Assembly (NCBI GenBank): GCA_030591305.1
Contig: JAUVBI010000214.1
Span: 1-5,314 of the forward strand
Length of the DNA stretch: 5,314 nucleotides
Reading direction: 5' to 3'
From: Pseudomonadota bacterium
GTDB taxonomy: Bacteria > Pseudomonadota > Gammaproteobacteria > Pseudomonadales > Halieaceae
This document shows, piece by piece, positions 1 through 5,314 of this stretch (position 1 is the stretch's first letter; every line of letters begins with the position of its first letter). Both the position numbers and the translations under genes were made by a program. Under the pieces are notes generated by a model. The model was given only the letters and a program-made list of their open reading frames with translations, made no database searches and had not been told where the DNA came from.

Positions 1-4
1 AGTC

Positions 5-187
5 ATGGCTGTCCAGAAAAGTAAGAAAACGCGTTCACGTCGCGGTATGCGTCGCTCGCATGACGCACTGTCCGGCCCCACCCTGTCTGTAGACCAGACA
101 TCAGGTGAAACACATCTTCGCCACCATATCACCGCAGACGGTTTCTATCGCGGCAAAAAAGTCATCGACAGCGGCAACGAAGACTAA
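5..187 (+). CDS. rpmF: 50S ribosomal protein L32
   Basis: Structural protein of the large ribosomal subunit. The 60-residue product opens with [20 protein letters not shown], the basic L32 N-terminus. It continues with the conserved SVDQTSGE (28-35) and [16 protein letters not shown] (38-53) blocks, so identification by family signature is firm. It has no cysteines, so it is the zinc-independent form usual in gammaproteobacteria. It is about three residues longer than E. coli L32 (57), the extra length being an acidic SGNED tail. Only four bases precede the ATG, so the ribosome binding site and promoter lie outside the window. In related genomes rpmF heads the fatty-acid cluster and is normally followed by plsX. 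Here the next gene is fabD, 286 bases downstream. Confidence 0.97.
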   Translation: MAVQKSKKTRSRRGMRRSHDALSGPTLSVDQTSGETHLRHHITADGFYRGKKVIDSGNED

Positions 188-251
188 AAGCGCCTGATTA
201 GCGTTGCCCAGCCGTTTGCAGTTACGGTTTGACTAGCGTTCGATTAAGCGA

Positions 252-305
252 GCGGGGGTTTATACCCCCGCAGTTGCCCCCGAGCGGGCGCCATTCGGCC
301 CCGCT
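252..305 (+). promoter_or_regulatory. Tandem GC-rich hairpins between rpmF and fabD
   Basis: Two adjacent inverted repeats can be read directly. The first has 8-base perfect arms, GCGGGGGT (252-259) and ACCCCCGC (264-271), around a TTAT loop. The second pairs AGCGGG (283-288) with CCCGCT (300-305) and continues inward as GCC (290-292) with GGC (297-299) around ATTC, leaving C289 bulged. The G-run of the first hairpin could instead pair with CCCCCG at 277-282 or CCCCGC at 299-304, so alternative folds are possible. Neither stem is followed by a T-run, so these are not canonical intrinsic terminators. They could stabilise the 3' end of the rpmF transcript, assist Rho-dependent ending, or attenuate read-through into fabD. 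The structure is seen; the role is inference. Confidence 0.5.
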
Positions 306-387
306 TCAGAATATCGTACAGTCTATCTCTACAGGCAGTTTTTCCCGGATTCCAAGCAAGGCGTCACTGTTATTTCTGCGCTGCCAG

Positions 388-405
388 TTTGTCGTGTGCG
401 ACAAA
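388..405. promoter_or_regulatory. Perfect inverted repeat upstream of fabD (possible operator or leader hairpin)
   Basis: TTTGTCG (388-394) and CGACAAA (399-405) are exact reverse complements separated by TGTG. The repeat ends 68 bases before the fabD start codon. An 18-base palindrome of this shape fits a dimeric repressor or activator site. If transcribed, it also forms a 7-base-pair stem with a four-base loop. I do not recognise it as the consensus of FadR, FabR or PsrA. No convincing -35/-10 pair could be placed around it, so the promoter it might control remains undefined. Confidence 0.4.
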
Positions 406-473
406 GGTACGTCATTACAGGCCGCTTCATTCCGAAATAACCGTCATGTACCCCTAGCAAACAGGAGGAAAAA

Positions 474-1421
474 ATGTCAGACAAACTGATCGCCTTTGTT
501 TTCCCAGGACAGGGCTCCCAGAAAGTGGGCATGTTGGCCGCTGCCTATGAGCGCTTCCAGGCCGTGCGCGATACCTTCTCTGAAGCCTCGCAGACGCTAG
601 GTTATGACATGTGGAACCTGATCCGGAATGGTGAACAGGATGCGCTTAACCTCACTGAAACCACGCAACCCGTGCTTCTTACATCGAGTGTGGCACTGTG
701 GCGTGCCTGGTTGGAGCAGGGTGGTTCGCGCCCTGGCATAATGGCGGGGCACAGCCTGGGTGAGTTCTCGGCCCTGGTCTGCGCTGGTGCGCTGGATTTT
801 GCTGATGCAGTGCAACTTGTTAAACAGCGCGGCGCCTTCATGCAAACGGCTGTCCCGGTGGGAGAGGGGGCAATGGCGGCGATCATTGGCCTGGATGACG
901 AGGCCATCAATCGGGTCTGCAGCGAGGTCGCAGCCAGTTCGGGGCGTGTTGTGGCAGCGGTAAACTTCAACTCTCCTGGTCAAGTTGTTATAGCCGGCCA
1001 TGCCGCAGCGGTTGATGAGGCTATTCGACTGTTGAAGGAGGCGGGGGCCAAGCGTGCGATGCCGCTGCCGGTAAGCGCACCTTTCCATACCCAATTGATG
1101 AAACCCGCTGGCGAGCGCCTGGCGGAGGTGGTCGCAAATCTGACGGTCAACAGCCCGACGATACCGGTGGTGCACAATGTGCATGCTGCAACAGAGAATG
1201 ATCCCCAGCAAATTCGCGCATTGTTGGTCGAGCAAATATACAGCCCAGTGCAGTGGGCGCACTGTATGGAAACGATTGCAAAGTCCGGTGCTACGAATAT
1301 TGTTGAATGCGGCCCCGGCAAGGTGCTGAGCGGATTGTGCCGTCGTATCGACAAGTCATTACACAGCTTTTCGCTTGAGGAGCCGGGTGAATTATTGGCA
1401 ACACTGGAAGCGCTCAATTAA
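474..1421 (+). CDS. fabD: Malonyl-CoA:ACP transacylase
   Basis: Moves the malonyl group from malonyl-CoA to the phosphopantetheine arm of AcpP, supplying the extender unit for fatty-acid synthesis in the cytoplasm. The product is 315 residues, close to E. coli FabD (309). It opens with the family FPGQGSQ motif (10-16). The nucleophile elbow is GHSLGE with Ser94. Arg119 (QRG) is the malonate-carboxylate ligand, His205 (APFH) is the catalytic partner of the serine, and Gln254 (VEQIYSPVQW) is the oxyanion-side glutamine. GPGKVL lies at 280-285. The start is set by AGGAGG at 463-468, five bases before the ATG. fabG follows after 21 bases, so the two are surely co-transcribed. plsX and fabH, the usual upstream neighbours in enterics, are missing here. 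Nothing in the protein looks damaged. Confidence 0.97.
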   Translation: MSDKLIAFVFPGQGSQKVGMLAAAYERFQAVRDTFSEASQTLGYDMWNLIRNGEQDALNLTETTQPVLLTSSVALWRAWLEQGGSRPGIMAGHSLGEFSALVCAGALDFADAVQLVKQRGAFMQTAVPVGEGAMAAIIGLDDEAINRVCSEVAASSGRVVAAVNFNSPGQVVIAGHAAAVDEAIRLLKEAGAKRAMPLPVSAPFHTQLMKPAGERLAEVVANLTVNSPTIPVVHNVHAATENDPQQIRALLVEQIYSPVQWAHCMETIAKSGATNIVECGPGKVLSGLCRRIDKSLHSFSLEEPGELLATLEALN

Positions 1422-1442
1422 CGATCAAAGAGGGCAGAACCC

Positions 1443-2186
1443 ATGACGGAAGAAAAAAAAGTGGCATTGGTGACAGGTGCGAGCCGTGGTATCGGTAAGG
1501 CCATCGCCCAGCATCTGGCTGCCGCAGGCTGTACAGTCGTAGGGACCGCCACCAGTGAGGCGGGTGCTGAAAATATTACTGCTTATCTCAAAAAATCAGG
1601 TAACGCCGGTTGTGGTATGACCCTGAACGTGGCCGATGATGAGAGTGTGAGCTCGGTTATAAAGGCAATCGCCGAGCAATTTTCCGCACCGCTGATTCTC
1701 GTGAACAACGCGGGTATCACCCGGGACAATCTCCTCATGCGGATGAAGTCCGATGAGTGGAATGACGTGATCGAAACGAACTTGACGGCGCTTTATCGCG
1801 TAAGCAAGGCCTGCCTGCGCGGCATGACCAAAGCGCGCTGGGGCAGGATAGTCAATATCACCTCCGTCGTCGGTTCGATGGGCAACATAGGCCAGGCCAA
1901 TTACGCGGCCACCAAGGCAGGGGCAGAGGGGTTTTCGCGAGCCCTCGCGCGTGAGCTGGGTTCCCGCTCGGTAACCGTTAATTGTGTCGCTCCGGGTTTT
2001 ATTGATACTGATATGACCAGGGAATTACCGGAAGAGCAGCGCACGCTTATGCTGGGGCAGATCCCACTGGGCAGGCTCGGCGCCGCCGATGAGATTGCTG
2101 CGCTGGTGACCTTTATTTGCAGTGATGCTGCAGCGTATATTACCGGGGAAACTGTCCATATAAACGGCGGGATGTACATGTCTTAA
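1443..2186 (+). CDS. fabG: 3-oxoacyl-ACP reductase
   Basis: NADPH-dependent reductase that converts 3-ketoacyl-ACP to (R)-3-hydroxyacyl-ACP, the first reduction of each elongation cycle. It is a classical short-chain dehydrogenase of 247 residues, near E. coli FabG (244). The cofactor loop TGASRGIG is at 11-18 and NNAG at 88-91. The catalytic set is Asn113, Ser141, Tyr154 and Lys158 (YAATK). Arg132 and Arg175 match by position the two arginines that dock ACP in E. coli FabG (129 and 172), and PGFIDTDM is at 184-191. These ACP-docking arginines and the location between fabD and acpP separate it from the many other SDR paralogues. AGAGGG at 1429-1434 lies eight bases before the ATG. An eight-A run falls in codons 4-6. 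Confidence 0.96.
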   Translation: MTEEKKVALVTGASRGIGKAIAQHLAAAGCTVVGTATSEAGAENITAYLKKSGNAGCGMTLNVADDESVSSVIKAIAEQFSAPLILVNNAGITRDNLLMRMKSDEWNDVIETNLTALYRVSKACLRGMTKARWGRIVNITSVVGSMGNIGQANYAATKAGAEGFSRALARELGSRSVTVNCVAPGFIDTDMTRELPEEQRTLMLGQIPLGRLGAADEIAALVTFICSDAAAYITGETVHINGGMYMS

Positions 2187-2229
2187 CTTATTGAAAATAA
2201 AATAATTAAGATAAGGTTTTAGCCGGGCC

Positions 2230-2269
2230 AAAAAAAAAATTTATCCTCTTTGGAAAAACAGAGTAAACT
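2230..2269 (+). promoter_or_regulatory. Candidate acpP promoter with upstream A-tract
   Basis: The 144-base fabG-acpP gap is markedly AT-rich. A run of ten A's (2230-2239) is followed directly by TTATCC (2241-2246), then 17 bases, then TAAACT (2264-2269). The last matches four of six bases of a sigma-70 -10 box; the -35 matches only three of six. The A-tract would sit at the place of an UP element contacting the RNA polymerase alpha subunit, which fits the very high expression acpP needs. A start site near 2276 would give a leader of about 55 bases. This is a reading by eye with a weak -35, so the exact boxes are uncertain, though some promoter in this gap is likely. Confidence 0.4.
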
Positions 2270-2330
2270 GCGTTCCCGGGCTGGTTAATCGGGTTTGATT
2301 CAGCACTAATCTCAGGAGCAGAGAATAATC

Positions 2331-2567
2331 ATGAGCAGCATAGAAGAGCGCGTTAAGAAAATCGTGGCAGAACAACTTGGCGTAAAGGAAGAAGAAGTGC
2401 AAACCGAAGCCTCTTTCGTAGAGGATCTGGGTGCCGATTCTCTCGACACGGTCGAATTGGTAATGGCTCTGGAAGAAGAGTTCGAAACAGAGATACCCGA
2501 TGAGGAAGCTGAAAAAATCACGACAGTAAAGTTGGCAATCGATCACATTACTGCAAACCTCACCTGA
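2331..2567 (+). CDS. acpP: Acyl carrier protein
   Basis: Small acidic carrier that holds growing acyl chains on a 4'-phosphopantetheine arm. It is the substrate platform for FabD, FabG and FabF encoded around it. The product has 78 residues, the same length as E. coli AcpP counting Met. The attachment site is Ser37 in [10 protein letters not shown] (34-43), the start of the recognition helix that partner enzymes bind. [16 protein letters not shown] and the acidic [16 protein letters not shown] region are typical. The ATG is supported by AGGAG at 2314-2318, with a rather long 12-base spacing. The gene has its own likely promoter on one side and a strong terminator on the other, so it can be made as an abundant single-gene message in addition to read-through from fabDG. 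Confidence 0.97.
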   Translation: MSSIEERVKKIVAEQLGVKEEEVQTEASFVEDLGADSLDTVELVMALEEEFETEIPDEEAEKITTVKLAIDHITANLT

Positions 2568-2589
2568 TCAACCCCCTTAAGTTCTTGCG

Positions 2590-2633
2590 GAAAAGCCGTT
2601 TCTATCCGCGATAGAGCGGCTTTTCTTATTTAT
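2590..2633 (+). terminator. Intrinsic terminator after acpP
   Basis: GAAAAGCCG (2590-2598) pairs perfectly with CGGCTTTTC (2617-2625). The stem continues past a small internal loop (TT opposite G) as TCTAT (2601-2605) with ATAGA (2611-2615), closing on a CCGCG loop. The right arm runs into a T-rich tail, TTATTTAT (2626-2633). This is the classic shape of a Rho-independent terminator. It sits between acpP and fabF, where it would lower expression of fabF, pabC and mltG relative to acpP. Those genes must be served by read-through or by a promoter I could not locate. Confidence 0.88.
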
Positions 2634-2654
2634 GCTTACTACTATCTCGCCAAA

Positions 2655-2660
2655 AAGGAG
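2655..2660 (+). promoter_or_regulatory. Ribosome binding site setting the GTG start of fabF
   Basis: AAGGAG lies five bases before the GTG at 2666. No in-frame ATG gives a better N-terminus: the first internal Met is residue 12, inside the conserved [11 protein letters not shown] block. This site therefore decides the GTG start. Confidence 0.85.
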
Positions 2661-2665
2661 TTAGC

Positions 2666-3910
2666 GTGTTAATTGGCAGAAGAGTCGTTGTTACAGGCAT
2701 GGGAATGCTGAGTCCGCTTGGGAATACCGTAGAGGAAACCTGGAAGGCTATTCTCGTAGGGAAGAGCGGTGTAGCACCCATCGAGAGCTTTGATGTGTCT
2801 GCTTACAGCACTCGTTTCAGCGCCAGCGTTAAGGACTTTGACGTATCACAATATCTACCGCTCAAGGATGCTCGAAGAATGGACTTGTTCATTCAGTTTG
2901 GCATGGTGGCAGGTATTCAGGCCATGAACGATAGTGGGCTTGTCATCACTGAGGAAATGGCCCCACGAGTCGGTTGTGCGATTGGTTCCGGTATTGGTGG
3001 AATCGGCCAGATCGAGAAAAATGCTGAAATCATAAAGGTCTCCGGTCCACGCAAGATATCGCCTTTTTTCGTCCCGGGTTCCATTATCAATATGATCTCG
3101 GGCAATCTGTCGGTGATGTTCAACTTGCAGGGGCCAAACCTTGCGATCGTTACCGCCTGCACCTCGGGCACCCACAATATCGGGCTCGGCGCCAAGTTGA
3201 TTGCGCAGGGTGACGTCGATGCCATGTTGGTAGGTGGCGCAGAGATGGCCACAACTCCGGTAGGGTTGGGCGGTTTTGCCGCCGCCCGGGCGCTCTCCAC
3301 ACGCAACGATAATCCCGAAGCCGCTTCCCGGCCCTGGGACCGGGATAGGGATGGTTTTGTGCTCGGCGACGGCGCAGGAGTTCTCATGCTGGAAGAGTAC
3401 GAGATGGCAAAGGCGCGCGGCGCAAAAATCTATGCCGAAGTCTTGGGTTTTGGCATGAGCAGCGATGCCTATCACATGACCTTGCCTACAGAAGACGGCA
3501 GGGGAGCCGCCGCCGCCATGTCAAATGCAATCAGAGATGCTGGCGTAGCCCTCGATAGAATCAGCTATATCAACGCTCACGGCACCTCTACCAACGCGGG
3601 CGATCTGGCGGAGAGCCGGGCTGTAGAAACCGTTCTCGGCACTGCTGCGGGACAGGTTGCCGTGAGTTCCACCAAGTCTATGGTAGGACACTTGCTTGGT
3701 GCGGCCGGTGCTGTCGAAGCCATTTTTTCCATCCTCGCTATACGCGACCAGGTGGCACCGCCAACCATCAACCTCGATAATCCCGATGAAGGCTGCAACC
3801 TGAATTACGTGCCAAATACCGCGCAGGAGCGACCCATCGACTGCGTAATTTCCAATTCTTTCGGCTTTGGCGGAACCAACGGGTCTTTGCTATTTGCAAA
3901 ACCGGGTTGA
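2666..3910 (+). CDS. fabF: 3-oxoacyl-ACP synthase II
   Basis: Elongating condensing enzyme that joins malonyl-ACP to acyl-ACP with loss of CO2. In E. coli this isozyme also makes cis-vaccenate precursors and adjusts unsaturation with temperature. The 414 residues match E. coli FabF (413). [19 protein letters not shown] (5-23) is the family N-terminus. The thiolase-fold active site is complete: nucleophile Cys165 in [11 protein letters not shown], His305 in NAHGTST, Lys337 in STKSMVGH and His342. The gatekeeper loop [11 protein letters not shown] is at 397-407 with Phe401. The two active-site histidines and the position next to acpP favour FabF over the Cys-His-Asn enzyme FabH. FabB is possible in principle, but the length and motifs fit FabF better. 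Translation starts at GTG. The stop overlaps the putative pabC start by four bases. Confidence 0.96.
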   Translation: MLIGRRVVVTGMGMLSPLGNTVEETWKAILVGKSGVAPIESFDVSAYSTRFSASVKDFDVSQYLPLKDARRMDLFIQFGMVAGIQAMNDSGLVITEEMAPRVGCAIGSGIGGIGQIEKNAEIIKVSGPRKISPFFVPGSIINMISGNLSVMFNLQGPNLAIVTACTSGTHNIGLGAKLIAQGDVDAMLVGGAEMATTPVGLGGFAAARALSTRNDNPEAASRPWDRDRDGFVLGDGAGVLMLEEYEMAKARGAKIYAEVLGFGMSSDAYHMTLPTEDGRGAAAAMSNAIRDAGVALDRISYINAHGTSTNAGDLAESRAVETVLGTAAGQVAVSSTKSMVGHLLGAAGAVEAIFSILAIRDQVAPPTINLDNPDEGCNLNYVPNTAQERPIDCVISNSFGFGGTNGSLLFAKPG

Positions 3911-4761
3911 CTGCGCAAGCTGTGCCCGGGAATACCGTTATATGGTTAGACGGGGTGCAGACATCAAAGCTGCCTCTTCCTGATCGAGGCCTCGAGTTTG
4001 GCGATGGTCTTTTCGAGACACTGCTGGTGCGAGATGATGAACCGCTGTATTGCGAGTTGCATCTCGAGCGCTTGCAGCGCGGCTGCCAGACGCTGGCTTT
4101 TCCCGACTGCACGTTGGCTATACGCGAGTATTTGCGTTTGGCCACCGCTGAAATTGCTGTCAGGGGATGGCGTTGGAGCGCGCTGCGGCTGACGCTTACC
4201 CGGGGTGCGGGTCCACGCGGATACGTCCCGCCCGAAGATGCCATACCTCGTATTATTATCAGTGTCACCCATCTTGACCAGACGTCACCACGCATGGCGA
4301 TTCCGGCTGCCCTGGGCCTGGCTAGTGTGCGCTGGCCTACCCAGCCGTTACTGGCTGGGCTGAAACATCTCAACCGACTTGAACAGGTACTGGCTGCACG
4401 GGAATACCACATGGCGGGGCTCGATGAAGCTGTGATGCTGGACCAGCAGGGCAGACTGGTATCGGTTGTTGCCGGCAACCTGTTCCTCGTGCTGGGCGGC
4501 CAACTCCTGACTGCGCCTTTAAATAACTGTGGTATTGCCGGTACCCGACGGGATCTCATTAAGCAGCGCTGGGCGCCAGCGCTGGGGCTGGCAGTGCAGG
4601 AAGAAACGCTTACCACGGCGCAACTCGAAATTGCGGATGAGGCGTTTTATAGCAACAGCCTGCTAGGCTTGCGCCCGGTAGCGAGTTTCGGGCAGAGAAC
4701 CTGGACCTCACACACCATCTGTGAGGCGCTATATCGGCAGTACCAGGCTGAGCTGGCATGA
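3907..4761 (+). CDS. pabC: Aminodeoxychorismate lyase (PLP fold type IV)
   Basis: Releases pyruvate from 4-amino-4-deoxychorismate to give p-aminobenzoate for folate synthesis. From TTG 3907 the product is 284 residues (E. coli PabC 269). Family marks are [13 protein letters not shown] (26-38), the HLERL helix (52-56) with Arg55, PLP-binding Lys153 in [16 protein letters not shown] (191-193), [10 protein letters not shown] (209-218) and [12 protein letters not shown] (247-258). Position 187, where the family usually has a glutamate contacting the PLP nitrogen, is Ser ([10 protein letters not shown]). The start is uncertain. TTG 3907 gives a four-base TTGA overlap with the fabF stop. GTG 3922 would give a more usual N-terminus, five residues shorter. 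Neither has a clear ribosome binding site, so coupling to fabF translation is likely. A related D-amino-acid or branched-chain transaminase is the alternative, but locus position and the KHLNRLEQ motif favour PabC. Confidence 0.88.
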   Translation: MTAQAVPGNTVIWLDGVQTSKLPLPDRGLEFGDGLFETLLVRDDEPLYCELHLERLQRGCQTLAFPDCTLAIREYLRLATAEIAVRGWRWSALRLTLTRGAGPRGYVPPEDAIPRIIISVTHLDQTSPRMAIPAALGLASVRWPTQPLLAGLKHLNRLEQVLAAREYHMAGLDEAVMLDQQGRLVSVVAGNLFLVLGGQLLTAPLNNCGIAGTRRDLIKQRWAPALGLAVQEETLTTAQLEIADEAFYSNSLLGLRPVASFGQRTWTSHTICEALYRQYQAELA

Positions 4762-5314
4762 TCCGCAAGCTGCTGTTCTTGTTATTGCTTTTGGTGCTGA
4801 GTTGTACCCTGGCGCTGCAGGAGTTGGAGCGGCGCTGGCAACAGCCCCTGGTGCTGCCAGCAGATGGCTTGCCCTTGATTGTTGAGCGTGGGAAATCGCT
4901 GCGCGCGGTGGCAAATAAGCTGCACAATGAAGGGGTGCTGCCTTATCCAGACCTGCTTATCTTCTATGCCCGCTGGACCGGCATTGACCAGCGAATCAAG
5001 CACGGCGAGTACCTCCTGCCAAGGCACTTGACCCCCCTGATGCTGCTGGATCTGCTACAAAGTGGCAAAGTCACCCAGTATCAGGTGACGCTACCCGAGG
5101 GGATAAATTTGCTGCAGGCGCTGGCCGAGCTGTCCGAACAGGATGTTTTGAGGCCGGTGTTGGAAGGGCCTGAGGATGTCCGTATTACGGAACTGATCAA
5201 GCCCTATGTAAATCCTGAGGGTCTTTTTTTCCCTGATACCTACCACTATTCGCGAGACACAACGGATTTTCAGCTGTTGCAGCGTGCTCATGTGGCAATG
5301 ATTGATGTGCTGAA
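4758..5314 (+). CDS. mltG: Endolytic murein transglycosylase MltG, 5' part (runs off window)
   Basis: Inner-membrane lytic transglycosylase (YceG family) that cleaves nascent glycan strands and is thought to end peptidoglycan polymerisation. The frame stays open from ATG 4758 to the window end, giving 185 residues, roughly the first half of the usual ~340. Residues 5-20 (LLFLLLLLVLSCTLAL) after MIRK form a single N-terminal membrane anchor. A LysM-like region spans roughly 38-105, including VERGKSLRAVANKL (42-55) and HGEYLLP (82-88). TLPEGINLLQAL (111-122) starts the next domain. PEGLFFPDTYHYSRDTTDFQLLQRAH (153-178) contains Glu154, equivalent to the catalytic Glu218 of E. coli MltG (EGWFWPDT). 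The second half is outside the window. The start overlaps the pabC stop as ATGA, implying translational coupling. The ribosome binding site is weak. tmk and holB would be expected next. Confidence 0.93.
   Translation, partial: MIRKLLFLLLLLVLSCTLALQELERRWQQPLVLPADGLPLIVERGKSLRAVANKLHNEGVLPYPDLLIFYARWTGIDQRIKHGEYLLPRHLTPLMLLDLLQSGKVTQYQVTLPEGINLLQALAELSEQDVLRPVLEGPEDVRITELIKPYVNPEGLFFPDTYHYSRDTTDFQLLQRAHVAMIDVL

Noticed and set aside
406..452. GGTAC / GTACC inverted repeat flanking the fabD leader
   Set aside because: Only five bases per arm with a 37-base spacer; expected by chance.
446..457. Three-codon mini-frame (Met-Tyr-Pro-stop) just upstream of fabD
   Set aside because: No ribosome binding site and too short to judge; the AGGAGG lies after it and serves fabD.
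229..489. 86-codon open frame with a TTG start in the rpmF-fabD gap
   Set aside because: No ribosome binding site, no recognisable family, and it runs over the fabD ribosome binding site and start. It shows no resemblance to PlsX or FabH, so I read it as chance.
597..1262. 221-codon minus-strand open frame inside fabD
   Set aside because: Antisense to a complete FabD with all catalytic residues; no family features of its own.
2640..2645. TACTAT as a -10 box for fabF
   Set aside because: No acceptable -35 element at 16-18 bases upstream; the region there is the terminator stem.
2855..3475. 206-codon minus-strand open frame inside fabF
   Set aside because: Antisense to well-conserved FabF sequence and without recognisable motifs.
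3768..4616. 282-codon open frame on the minus strand
   Set aside because: It is antisense to the end of fabF and most of pabC, whose motifs are clear. Its serine/arginine-rich translation is typical of a shadow frame.
4797..4805. Possible lipoprotein signal (VLSC) in the MltG N-terminus
   Set aside because: Leucine at -2 fits the lipobox poorly, and MltG proteins are known to be held by an uncleaved N-terminal membrane helix.

Overview
This window is a conserved bacterial fatty-acid-synthesis locus. All genes are on the + strand in the order rpmF, fabD, fabG, acpP, fabF, pabC and mltG, with mltG cut by the window end. The order is that of the gammaproteobacterial rpmF-(plsX)-(fabH)-fabDG-acpP-fabF-pabC-mltG cluster. 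Together with the cysteine-free L32, it points to a gammaproteobacterium, probably a non-enteric Pseudomonas- or marine-type lineage because fabH is not in the cluster. Genus cannot be decided from the sequence.

Layout: the ribosomal protein gene rpmF (5-187) is followed by a 286-base stretch without a credible gene. That stretch holds two adjacent GC-rich hairpins (252-271 and 283-305) and a perfect 7-base-arm inverted repeat (388-405). plsX, which usually sits here, is absent, and so is fabH. fabD (474-1421) and fabG (1443-2186) are 21 bases apart and read as one unit. A 144-base AT-rich gap with a run of ten A's and a plausible promoter precedes acpP (2331-2567). A strong intrinsic terminator (about 2590-2633) closes acpP. 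fabF (GTG start, 2666-3910), pabC (TTG or GTG start, to 4761) and mltG (from 4758) follow, joined by 4-base stop/start overlaps that suggest translational coupling.

How the genes work together: FabD loads malonyl onto the acyl carrier protein AcpP. FabF condenses malonyl-ACP with acyl-ACP, and FabG reduces the resulting 3-ketoacyl-ACP. PabC (aminodeoxychorismate lyase, folate pathway) and MltG (inner-membrane murein transglycosylase) are customary passengers of the locus and tie it to folate and cell-wall synthesis. rpmF ties it to ribosome synthesis.

This is mainly a housekeeping region, and I see no new multi-gene system. The points most worth a second look are the missing plsX with a structured spacer in its place, the 388-405 palindrome ahead of fabD, and a serine in PabC where the family normally has the glutamate facing the PLP ring nitrogen.
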